From contig JAUVHT010000028.1 in the NCBI GenBank assembly GCA_030593155.1, positions 1 through 8,958 of the forward strand: a DNA stretch of 8,958 nt, written 5' to 3'. The stretch is from Candidatus Bathyarchaeota archaeon (GTDB lineage Archaea > Thermoproteota > Bathyarchaeia > TCS64). Positions 1 through 5,695 of this stretch are shown here, piece after piece (position 1 is the first letter of the stretch; each line of letters begins with the position of its first letter). The notes under the pieces are model-generated. The model worked only from the letters and a program-made list of their open reading frames with translations. It was not told the origin of the DNA and did not search any database. Position numbers and translations under genes: made by a program.

Positions 1-135
1 GTTGACGATCCCAAGATCTGCGGTAAGATCATCGGTGTCCACGGCAGGACAGGGACCCTCAGAGTCAGATTCAACAGGGGAGTGCCCGGTCAAGCACTAG
101 GGACCCGGGTCAAGATATTCAATGAAACTTCTTGA
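1..135 (+). CDS. rpl35ae: Ribosomal protein eL33 (L35Ae), copy A, 3' part only
   Basis: This is the C-terminal 44 residues of a ribosomal protein eL33 (L35Ae family), a large-subunit protein; the 5' part lies outside the window. Frame 1 reads VDDPKICGKI, then HGRTGTLRVRFNRGVPGQAL and GTRVKI, the glycine-rich beta-barrel core that defines the family, and stops at TGA 133-135. It is a paralogue of the complete copy at 6645-6911: by hand count about 80% identical over the shared 40 residues and about 82% at DNA level. The C-terminus is slightly longer (FNETS after VKI). Cysteine replaces the tyrosine in KIYGKI of the other copy. The gene is followed closely, with overlapping alternative starts, by the small gene ending at 353. 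Family identity is secure; whether both copies enter ribosomes cannot be told from sequence. Confidence 0.93.
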   Translation, partial: VDDPKICGKIIGVHGRTGTLRVRFNRGVPGQALGTRVKIFNETS

Positions 136-194
136 GAGCGTCTATGAGTGGTTTAATATCACTCATGGGACATAGAACCCACGAGGGACAGGCA

Positions 195-353
195 GTGAAG
201 TATTTCGTCGTCGTACGAGGTACCTACAACGAGATCAAACAAGAGTTCGAACTCGACGCTGGGGACATCCTGGAAGCGGCTGACAGGGTGAGGAAGAAAT
301 GCCCCAGCCATAAGGAATATTCGATAAAAACGGCGATGCAATCCATCACTTGA
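195..353 (+). CDS. Small protein resembling ribosomal protein eL20 (LX/L18Ae)
   Basis: A small basic protein of 52 residues if started at GTG 195. It begins VKYFVVVRGTYNE, continues with a short strand (EFELDA), a helix (DILEAADRVRKK), CPSHKEY, and a last strand. Archaeal LX/eL20 proteins have the same order: a strand KxFRVxG, a short strand, a helix ending near GSKH, then a final strand, usually in 55-80 residues. The typical GSKH is CPSH here, so the assignment is tentative. I chose GTG 195 because GAGG (183-186) lies 8 nt upstream and the product then aligns with the LX start. ATG 165, ATG 144 and TTG 132 are in-frame alternatives; TTG 132 would overlap the eL33 stop. The position directly behind eL33 copy A supports a ribosomal or translation-linked role. 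It converges on the thermosome gene. Confidence 0.6.
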   Translation: MKYFVVVRGTYNEIKQEFELDAGDILEAADRVRKKCPSHKEYSIKTAMQSIT

Positions 354-438
354 CTGCACGCCTGTGTGCGGGCATTAGCTCACTTTTTAGATCAGGAAGC
401 CACCAGCACATCCGCTTACGCCGAACCGTGCGTGCTTC
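354..438. terminator. Convergent spacer with T-tract
   Basis: Spacer between the convergent eL20-like and thermosome genes. It contains a T5 run at 384-388, a typical archaeal termination signal for the plus-strand pair, preceded by a weak GCAC/GTGC dyad at about 357-368. No equally clear T-run for the minus strand is seen here, so thermosome transcription may run into it. Confidence 0.35.
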
Positions 439-2112
439 CTACATGGGGGGCATGCCGCCGGGCATACCGCCCGGCATTCCACCTGGACCGCCCGGTCCTC
501 CCTCCGGCATCTTCATCTTCGTCGCGGCGATGATGTCGTCGATCTTCAGCAGCAGTGTGGAAGCCTCAGTCGCAGACTTTAGGGCCTGAGTCTTCACCTG
601 CAGAGGCTCATATACGTCGAGCTCAGCCATGTCAGAGACCTCGCCCTCGAGGGCGTTTACTCCCACCCATATCTCGCCCTTCTCATGCCTCGACTGGAGC
701 TCCGAGAGGGTGTCGATGGGATCCATGCCGGCGTTCTCCGCCAGGGTTAAGGGTATGACCTCGATGGCCTCGGCGAAGGCCTGGACCGCCAGCCTCTCCC
801 TGCCCGCAGTGCCCTCGGCGTATCGCCTTAGCCTCCGGGCTACTTCAATCTCCGGGGCTCCTCCGCCTGCGACGACCTTGGGCTCCTGGATCACATCCCT
901 GATGACGCAGAGGGCGTCGTGAAGGGACCTATCTGCCTCGTCGACGATGCGATCGGTGCCTCCCCTCAACAGCACGGAAACGGCCTTCGGATTCTTGCAG
1001 CCCTCAACGAAGATCAGCTTGTCGTCCCCGATCTTCCGCTCATCGACCTTGGCCGCATATCCAATGTCCTCCCCGGATATCTCGTCCACGGTGGTAACCA
1101 CCTTGGCTCCTGTGGCCTTAGCCAGGGCCTCCATGTCGCTCTTCTTTAGCCTGCGGACGGCCAGGATGCTCTCCCGGGCAAGGAAGTGCTGAACCATGTC
1201 GTCGATGCCCTTCTGGCAGAACAACACGTTGATGCCTGCATTCTTCACCTTCTCAACCATCTCCCTGAGCATCCTCTCCTCCTGGTCGAGGTAGGCCTGC
1301 ATCTCCTCTGGGGATTCGATCTGGATCTTCGCGCTGAACTCCGTCTTCTCGATCTCCATCGCCGAGTTGAGAAGGCCGATCCTGGCATCTACGACGAGCT
1401 TGGGCATGTCGCTGTGAGCCGCCTCCTTGTCGATGATCAGCCCCCGGATAAGACTTGTGTCGGTTATAGAGCCGCCTGGCTTTTTCTCTATCTTCACCAT
1501 GTCCAAGTCGACTTCAATTCCATCGTCGGTTTCCTTGGCTATCTGCAGGACGGCGTCAACGGCAAGGTCGGAGATGTACCCGCTGTAGCCGGAGACCATC
1601 TTGCTCGCCATCGCGGTCACCGCCACCTTCTTCAGCGCCTCCTTATCCTTGGGATCCACATGTAGGGCGATCTCCTCAAGAACCTTCAAAGCCTGCTCCA
1701 TGGCATCCCTGTAACCATCGATGACGACCGTCGGATGGATCTTCTTACCCATCAGCTCCACAGCCTTCCCCAGGAGCTCGCCGGTGAGAATCACGACGCT
1801 CGTTGTGCCGTCGCCGACCTCGTCGTCTTGGGTCTTGGAGACCTCTACCATCATCTTGGCGGCGGGGTGCTGGATGTCCATCTCCTTCAGCATCGTCGCG
1901 CCATCGTTGGTTATCGTGACGTCGCCGAAGCTGTCCACGAGCATCTTGTCCATGCCCTTCGGACCCAGAGAAGACTTGACCACCTCGGCCACAATTCTAG
2001 CCGCCTGGATATTCGCATCCCTTGCGTCTCTGCCCCGACTTCGCTCTGTTCCCTCTCTGAGGATAATAATGGGTTGACCCCCGTAACCAGGTAGACTCAA
2101 AGCAGCTTTCAC
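439..2112 (-). CDS. thsA: Thermosome subunit (group II chaperonin)
   Basis: Full-length 557-residue thermosome subunit, an ATP-driven cytosolic folding chaperonin forming a double ring with a built-in lid. All TCP-1 signatures are present: LGPKGMDKML (49-58), ITNDGATMLKEMD (67-79) and QDDEVGDGTTSVVIL (95-109), with the nucleotide-binding Asp in GDGTT (D101). The later GGGAPEIE (416-423) and the SLHDALCV segment, whose Asp399 matches the hydrolysis Asp of the family, are intact. The apical domain spans roughly 215-370. The C-terminus is a Gly/Met/Pro tail (539-557) of GGMP repeats, as in archaeal chaperonins, where it projects into the chamber. The start is GTG 2112; it gives the usual GGQPIIIL N-terminal strand with about ten extra residues. 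No Shine-Dalgarno is seen, but a TATA box about 29 bp upstream suggests a leaderless message. Whether other subunit genes exist elsewhere is unknown; the symbol is by family only. Confidence 0.98.
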   Translation of the reverse strand: MKAALSLPGYGGQPIIILREGTERSRGRDARDANIQAARIVAEVVKSSLGPKGMDKMLVDSFGDVTITNDGATMLKEMDIQHPAAKMMVEVSKTQDDEVGDGTTSVVILTGELLGKAVELMGKKIHPTVVIDGYRDAMEQALKVLEEIALHVDPKDKEALKKVAVTAMASKMVSGYSGYISDLAVDAVLQIAKETDDGIEVDLDMVKIEKKPGGSITDTSLIRGLIIDKEAAHSDMPKLVVDARIGLLNSAMEIEKTEFSAKIQIESPEEMQAYLDQEERMLREMVEKVKNAGINVLFCQKGIDDMVQHFLARESILAVRRLKKSDMEALAKATGAKVVTTVDEISGEDIGYAAKVDERKIGDDKLIFVEGCKNPKAVSVLLRGGTDRIVDEADRSLHDALCVIRDVIQEPKVVAGGGAPEIEVARRLRRYAEGTAGRERLAVQAFAEAIEVIPLTLAENAGMDPIDTLSELQSRHEKGEIWVGVNALEGEVSDMAELDVYEPLQVKTQALKSATEASTLLLKIDDIIAATKMKMPEGGPGGPGGMPGGMPGGMPPM

Positions 2113-2461
2113 CTAGACGCTATAGACGAGAGCGAGGATTTAAAGCTCGCGCGGTCTGAAGCTCGCGCCTCATTAGACATTACATAGAGCGCGAAGGATT
2201 GCTAAAAAATTATAAAATCAATGCAATGGCAGTTTTGAGACTTGAAAAACCAAAAAAAATTATATTCTGAAAGCGTAAACGCATGTTCCTATGTCGTTGA
2301 GAACGTCTCGCACCTGCTTTAGACCATCCAATGGACATGGGTTCCACGTCCTCTACGGATGAGCACGCCGCGCGCGAACGTCGGTTTTTGAATTGCGTGC
2401 GTACGCGCCTACTTCATCTAATCCAAGACTTAAGAGCACTCAACCGAATTGAAACGCTGAA
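2113..2461. other. Divergent thermosome-Alba spacer (349 bp)
   Basis: This spacer holds the thermosome promoter at its left end. It also holds an A-rich stretch with TTATATT at 2260-2266, a GCGT-AA-ACGC dyad at 2273-2282, a CGTT-GAG-AACG hairpin at 2295-2305, a CG-rich stretch (2367-2377), T5 at 2385-2389, and a GCGTACGC palindrome at 2399-2406. For Alba, CTTAAG near 2429-2434 is the nearest weak TATA candidate. No Shine-Dalgarno precedes Alba. No convincing ORF, tRNA or C/D-box pattern is visible. A small RNA between about 2288 and 2389 is possible but unproven. Confidence 0.4.
2132..2168 (-). promoter_or_regulatory. Thermosome promoter: TATA box within GCGAG repeats
   Basis: Read on the minus strand, CTTTAAAT (2145-2138) is a good archaeal TATA box, about 29 bp from the GTG start. 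This predicts transcription starting within a few bases of the codon. The box is bracketed by an inverted repeat, GCGAG (2132-2136) and CTCGC (2146-2150). A direct repeat AAGCTCGCGC occurs at 2143-2152 and again at 2159-2168 (16-bp period); its first copy overlaps the TATA box. Chaperonin genes in archaea are heat-shock regulated, often by repressors acting at the TATA/TSS region, so these elements are plausible operators. The regulator is not identified. Confidence 0.55.
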
Positions 2462-2749
2462 ATGTCTGTCGAAAACGTTGTTTACATAGGAAGTAAACCG
2501 CTCATGAACTACTGCCTGGCTGTCCTTACCTCACTAAAGGACGATGGGAGCAGTGTTGCGTTGAAGGCAAGAGGCCGTGCCATAAGCACAGCCGTAGATG
2601 CGGCAGAGGTGACGAGGAACAGGTTCATGAAAAACCTCACAGTTGAGAATATAGAGATCGGAACTGAAGAGCTTGAATCTGAGGGACGGATAAGGAACGT
2701 CAGCACGATAACAATCGTTCTAAAACAGTTAACCTGTAAAAACATGTAA
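2462..2749 (+). CDS. albA: Alba nucleic-acid-binding chromatin protein
   Basis: A 95-residue Alba protein, the dimeric archaeal chromatin/RNA-binding protein that coats DNA and can affect its accessibility. Diagnostic segments are [18 protein letters not shown] (6-23), [20 protein letters not shown] (34-53) with the basic KARGRAIS loop, and a C-terminal VSTITIVL strand. The length is normal for the family. In Sulfolobus Alba the first loop is IGKKP, with Lys16 the acetylation site and Lys17 contacting DNA. Here it is IGSKP: the first lysine is Ser11 and only the second (Lys12) remains. The ATG has no ribosome binding site (CGCTGAAATG), so translation is probably leaderless or from a short leader. 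Divergent from the thermosome; an insertion sequence follows at about 70 bp. Confidence 0.97.
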   Translation: MSVENVVYIGSKPLMNYCLAVLTSLKDDGSSVALKARGRAISTAVDAAEVTRNRFMKNLTVENIEIGTEELESEGRIRNVSTITIVLKQLTCKNM

Positions 2750-2821
2750 GGCACGGAAAAGATACATCTACTCCCTTGTCTTATCTCGCGCGCACAGCCT
2801 CCAATTTGCTTTATTACTCAC

Positions 2822-2833
2822 TAGACCTTAGTC
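2822..2833 (+). repeat. Left terminal inverted repeat of the IS
   Basis: TAGACCTTAGTC, a perfect inverted match to 3913-3924. The first TA may be the target duplication rather than part of the element. Confidence 0.85.
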
Positions 2834-2897
2834 GTTATTGTGTGAGTTTATTGTTGTTTTCTTGTTGTGGGTTTTTCTGGTTTTTATGTTTTATTTA

Positions 2898-3836
2898 TTA
2901 GAGGGCTGTCGTTCCTGCTATCCTCAGGTTGACCAGCCCACACGCTATGTCCGTCATAACATCATATTGTCTAAGACGGTTCCTGAACTTGTGTGCCATT
3001 ATGCGAAACTTCTTCAGCCTACTAATCGTATGCTCCACCACCACCCTCTCCCTCGACAGACTCCGGTTGAAAGCCTTCTGCTCACATGTAAGCTCCTTCG
3101 CCTTCACACCTCGTTTACCTCGCCCAGGGCTCCGCCTCTTGTACGGCACCAACGCATTAAACATGGGATAATCACCCTGTATCCCATCGTAGCCCAGATC
3201 CACACCCAAACGCACACCATCAGGCAGGCGCGGATGACGCCACTTAAACAATGAGTAGTCGTGTCTGCTCCCACGGGCATGAGGGGTCTTATGGACGATC
3301 AAGCCGTCAGCGTTCACCGTTATCTGGGTCTTGACCGTGTGCCTCTTCCTCTTGCCGGAGTAATGCGTTCTCCTCTTACCCTTGGCCCTGGGTCGCGGGA
3401 TCTCCTGCTCCGTCGCGTCCAGGAAGGCTTTGAAGCCCGGGAAGAACGCCTCCACCTCGTCAAGGGTTCCCAGCCGCCCAGCTTTCTGGTGGAGCTTCTT
3501 CGGCAGCGGCAGGACCTCGGCTACCAAGGGCTCAAGCATGCGAATATCTTTTAATACGTTGGTCTGTCCGAGGTCGAAGAGAAAACCTAGCAGGGTGGAC
3601 GTCACGTAGAGCCGGTAGTACATCAACAGCATCACGAGCCTGTCTTTCAGGGGGAGTTTGAAGGGGTGGCCTGCCCCGATCTTTCTTTTCCTGTCCTCCC
3701 TGTAGAGCCGTCTCTGCTCATATGCGGCGTGTGAGTCCTGTATTTTTGTGTAAAAGGCATCGAATTCGGGTACTTCAAGGCCTGTGGAGGACTTGAAAAT
3801 CAAGGGTTTTTTAGATAATATGTCGTAATTCAGCAT
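2898..3836 (-). CDS. IS5-family DDE transposase
   Basis: A 312-residue transposase, apparently full length and uninterrupted, of the IS5 / DDE_Tnp_4-like type. The N-terminal part (about 55-115) is a helix-rich DNA-binding region. The catalytic triad is readable as Asp140 (FLDATEQEI), Asp213 (GVDLGYDG) and Glu268 (RVVVEHTISRLKKF), the last followed by the conserved basic helix. The segment YSGKRKRHTVKTQ (159-171) and RGSRHDYSLFK (188-198) also match this family. ATG 3836 is preceded by GGAG about 11 nt upstream, and an AT-rich TTATTAATATT stretch further upstream could be its promoter. The gene lies inside the matched terminal repeats, so the element may still be mobile. The exact IS group needs a database comparison. 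Confidence 0.93.
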   Translation of the reverse strand: MLNYDILSKKPLIFKSSTGLEVPEFDAFYTKIQDSHAAYEQRRLYREDRKRKIGAGHPFKLPLKDRLVMLLMYYRLYVTSTLLGFLFDLGQTNVLKDIRMLEPLVAEVLPLPKKLHQKAGRLGTLDEVEAFFPGFKAFLDATEQEIPRPRAKGKRRTHYSGKRKRHTVKTQITVNADGLIVHKTPHARGSRHDYSLFKWRHPRLPDGVRLGVDLGYDGIQGDYPMFNALVPYKRRSPGRGKRGVKAKELTCEQKAFNRSLSRERVVVEHTISRLKKFRIMAHKFRNRLRQYDVMTDIACGLVNLRIAGTTAL

Positions 3837-3912
3837 GGAAACAGCTCCAGAATAGAAATAACCCCCTAATATTAATAAGCAAGCCGTTCTACAGCCAAAA
3901 AACTCTAATTAA

Positions 3913-3924
3913 GACTAAGGTCTA
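3913..3924 (-). repeat. Right terminal inverted repeat of the IS
   Basis: GACTAAGGTCTA, the exact reverse complement of 2822-2833. It lies next to host sequence that contains TCGCGCGTGC ten bases further on. Confidence 0.85.
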
Positions 3925-3933
3925 CTATCTCTT

Positions 3934-3943
3934 TCGCGCGTGC
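3934..3943 (+). repeat. Dispersed spacer element TCGCGCGTGC, copy 1
   Basis: TCGCGCGTGC. The same 10-mer recurs at 6131-6140; one-mismatch copies are at 5357-5366 (last base A) and 6433-6442 (first base C). A related TCGCGCGCAC is at 2786-2795 and GCGCGCACC at 6931-6939. All lie in spacers or at gene 3' ends. Function unknown. Confidence 0.5.
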
Positions 3944-4054
3944 TATACAAATGTGAGAGGCGTCGATCTTAAAAACTCGTAGGGCTTATGTTTCTGGGTA
4001 TAAGCGCGCTATCAGCCACTCTGATTGGATGCCTTCTAGGCCGTTTATGCGCTA

Positions 4055-4083
4055 TCTCTAGAGAGTATTTGGATGTGAAATGA
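4055..4083 (+). promoter_or_regulatory. Leader and ribosome binding site of the glycosyltransferase
   Basis: GGATGTGA (4071-4078) matches the Shine-Dalgarno GGAGGTGA at 7 of 8 bases and is 5 nt from ATG 4084, which fixes that start over the out-of-frame ATG 4080. A perfect 10-bp palindrome TCTCTAGAGA (4055-4064) lies just upstream. Possible TATA elements are GTTTATGC (about 4043-4050) or TATAAG (about 3999-4004); neither is decisive. Confidence 0.45.
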
Positions 4084-5178
4084 ATGCGGGTGATGTTCCT
4101 CCAGCCTCAACCCTGTGTACGGGCGTTGAAGATTGCCAGAGGGTTAAAGGAGACTTCGGGAGAAAAGATCTCAATCGTCTTCGGCTATCTTGAGAAGACG
4201 TTGACGGAGTTATATGGTTACGGAGACGAGTTCTTCGATGAAGTCATCAGACTGGATCCAGAGGATCTTGGGGGAAGCGTCTCCGATTTGGCTGATAGAT
4301 TTGATCCCCACATTATCCACAGCCATAACGCCCCCGACTTTCTGACCGTGTCGGCTTTGAAAGCCGTTGACGGCACGCCAGTCATCCATGACATTCATGA
4401 TTCGCTGACAATGAGGAGCACAGGTTACTATGAGGGAGACGACGAGGCGGAGGTCAATGGTTATGCCATGGATGAGAAGTTTGCTTGCGAAGAGAGCGAC
4501 GGAAGAATCTATGTCAATGAGATGATCAGGGATTATCTTCATCGACGCTACAGCCTCGACCCAGATTCAGAACTCGTGCTATACAACTATGTTTCGGAGG
4601 CAATCATACCTGAAAATATAGGCGAGAGGATTTCTTCCAGGGATGGAGAGATACACATCGCGTATGCTGGTACTATTACGAGTAAGATTGATGGGTCCCA
4701 CTATGATCTTAGGGGGATATTCAGGGAGATTGCGAGACATGGGTTCCACATACACATCTTTGCATCGAGGGAGGATGATGGCTACCGACTGCTGGCCGAT
4801 GAGAGCCGGTTCATCCATTATCACGGTCATTGGGATCAGAGGGTGCTATTGCAGGAGTTGACGAAGTATGATTTTGGGTGGGCTGGATTCAACGATGCTA
4901 GGAACAAGGTTCACCTCGACGTAGTGCTTCCGAACAAAGCCTATGAGTATATAGCATGTGGATTGCCTATCCTCACCTTTCCTCACAAGGCCCTCAGCGA
5001 GTTTGTCGAGGATCAAGGAGTCGGCTTAGTCATCGAAGACTTTGATATCCGGGAGAGACTTGAGAGTGCCCATGCGCTGCACGAGAACGTTTACAAGAAA
5101 AGATATGATTTCACCATCGAGAAGAACATAGATAGCCTGGTTGAGTTCTACCGGGATATCATCAAACTCGGAGGTTGA
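4084..5178 (+). CDS. GT-B glycosyltransferase (GT4-like)
   Basis: A 364-residue soluble glycosyltransferase of the GT-B fold. The N-terminal acceptor domain starts with a strand (MRVMFLQPQP) and includes DPHIIHSHNAPDFL (74-87) and VIHDIHDSL (100-108), typical of GT4-type enzymes. A second Rossmann domain begins near IHIAYAGTI (190-198), and the donor-nucleotide segment is PNKAYEYIACGLPIL (283-297), with Glu288 at the position usually contacting the sugar nucleotide, followed by HKALSEFVEDQGVGLVIED. No signal peptide or membrane span is seen, so it should act at the cytosolic face. It stands alone, with no other sugar genes nearby, so substrate and product (surface polysaccharide, lipid or protein glycan) cannot be inferred. 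The product is rich in Asp/Glu and His, and the plus strand here is G/T-rich, unlike the A/C-rich genes to the right. Confidence 0.85.
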   Translation: MRVMFLQPQPCVRALKIARGLKETSGEKISIVFGYLEKTLTELYGYGDEFFDEVIRLDPEDLGGSVSDLADRFDPHIIHSHNAPDFLTVSALKAVDGTPVIHDIHDSLTMRSTGYYEGDDEAEVNGYAMDEKFACEESDGRIYVNEMIRDYLHRRYSLDPDSELVLYNYVSEAIIPENIGERISSRDGEIHIAYAGTITSKIDGSHYDLRGIFREIARHGFHIHIFASREDDGYRLLADESRFIHYHGHWDQRVLLQELTKYDFGWAGFNDARNKVHLDVVLPNKAYEYIACGLPILTFPHKALSEFVEDQGVGLVIEDFDIRERLESAHALHENVYKKRYDFTIEKNIDSLVEFYRDIIKLGG

Positions 5179-5217
5179 GGGGCGAGCACGATAAAAATCT
5201 AAAGGGGAGGAATGTAG

Positions 5218-5319
5218 ATTAAGTTTGACTGGGAATCCCTGCGACCCTACATCGCCTTCGCCCTAGGGATTGCCCTGCTCGCCTTTTTAAGCTATAGACA
5301 TCGCAAGTCCTCCCCTTAA
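5218..5319 (+). CDS. Putative 33-residue single-span membrane peptide with ATT start
   Basis: A short open frame not starting with ATG/GTG/TTG. It begins IKFDWESLRP, then one hydrophobic segment (YIAFALGIALLAFLSY, residues 11-26), then RHRKSSP, which predicts N-terminus out and the basic tail in the cytosol. A strong Shine-Dalgarno GGGGAGG (5204-5210) stands exactly 7 nt before ATT 5218. The ATG at 5212 is only 1 nt from it and is followed in frame by TAG. Either the rare start AUU is used, or an original ATG (giving MKFDW) has mutated, or there is a base error. The hydrophobic pattern, the charge distribution and the well-placed ribosome binding site argue that it is or was a real gene. It follows the glycosyltransferase by 39 bp. 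No family recognised. Confidence 0.45.
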   Translation: MKFDWESLRPYIAFALGIALLAFLSYRHRKSSP

Positions 5320-5356
5320 AGAGCTTGCGAAGGATCTTAGGAGTGATAAATTGGGT

Positions 5357-5366
5357 TCGCGCGTGA
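5357..5366 (+). repeat. Dispersed spacer element, copy 2 (TCGCGCGTGA)
   Basis: One mismatch from TCGCGCGTGC. It lies in the spacer between the membrane peptide and the winged-helix gene. Confidence 0.4.
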
Positions 5367-5398
5367 GAAAAAAGAGTCTCTCCCGGTACCCCTCCTGA

Positions 5399-5436
5399 AA
5401 GAAGCTATAAACACCTAAGCCAATGAATATGGAGGG
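5399..5436 (+). promoter_or_regulatory. BRE/TATA promoter and ribosome binding site of the small winged-helix gene
   Basis: GAAAG (BRE-like) followed by CTATAAAC (about 5405-5412) is a good archaeal promoter. GGAGGG (5431-5436) is 6-7 nt before GTG 5443, which fixes that start. The predicted transcript start falls close to the ribosome binding site, so the leader should be very short. Confidence 0.55.
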
Positions 5437-5442
5437 TCATAC

Positions 5443-5643
5443 GTGAACGTAAATTTAACACAACAGGTCATGATATGGCTGTCCGAGGAGCCAATGTCTC
5501 TAGAAGAGCTGGCCGATAAGACCGGCACCGAGAAGAAGAAGGTTTACAAAATTCTCAGCTCGCTTCATAAGAGTATGCAGATAGCCCACTTCAGGGACGA
5601 CGATGGCGTGAGGCGTTACAGACCCGTCGAGGAAACTCGATAA
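5443..5643 (+). CDS. Small winged-helix DNA-binding protein
   Basis: A 66-residue protein with a minimal winged helix-turn-helix. The order is a first helix (TQQVMIWLSEE), the HTH (MSLEELADKTGTEKKKVYKILSSLHK, about 18-43, with EELADKTG as helix 2 and KKKVYKILSSL as the recognition helix), and a two-stranded wing (IAHFRDDDGVRRYRPV, about 47-62). This resembles the DNA-binding domain of MarR/TrmB-like or TFE-like regulators without any sensor domain. The GTG start is supported by a well-spaced GGAGGG. It precedes the C2H2 gene by about 50 bp on the same strand, and a dyad lies between them. The target is unknown; autoregulation or control of the adjacent small genes is the simplest guess. Confidence 0.8.
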   Translation: MNVNLTQQVMIWLSEEPMSLEELADKTGTEKKKVYKILSSLHKSMQIAHFRDDDGVRRYRPVEETR

Positions 5644-5650
5644 GCTCAGG

Positions 5651-5665
5651 CGAAAACGTTTTTCG
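5651..5665 (+). promoter_or_regulatory. Dyad CGAAAA-N3-TTTTCG upstream of the zinc-finger gene
   Basis: A perfect 6-bp inverted repeat (5651-5656 and 5660-5665) separated by CGT, 8 bp after the winged-helix stop and 30 bp before ATG 5696. It could be an operator, or, with its T5 run, a short terminator. Confidence 0.35.
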
Positions 5666-5695
5666 CATGCTGACGCTCTAGTGATTGTTCTCAGC

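Larger units (their letters stand above)
2822..3924 (-). mobile_element. Complete IS5-family insertion sequence
   Basis: A self-contained element of about 1.1 kb. Its ends are perfect 12-bp inverted repeats, TAGACCTTAGTC at 2822-2833 and its complement at 3913-3924, with weaker similarity running further in (TTA.T and GAGTTT on both sides). Because both ends begin with TA, the likely reading is a 10-bp terminal repeat GACCTTAGTC with a 2-bp TA target duplication, giving 2824-3922 as the element proper. It carries a single intact transposase on the minus strand. It sits in the spacer between Alba and the glycosyltransferase and interrupts no gene. The left 60 bp are very T-rich on the plus strand, which could terminate Alba transcription. 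Confidence 0.85.

Noticed and set aside
1186..1665. 159-codon plus-strand open frame inside the thermosome gene
   Set aside because: It is antisense to conserved chaperonin sequence; its openness follows from the codon bias of the real gene, and it shows no family features.
2310..2370. tRNA-like stretch with GGGTTCCACGTCC
   Set aside because: No matching acceptor stem, anticodon arm or proper T-loop pattern can be drawn.
2838..3254. 138-codon plus-strand frame with a hydrophobic start across the IS left end
   Set aside because: It begins in the T-rich terminal sequence and then runs antisense to the transposase.
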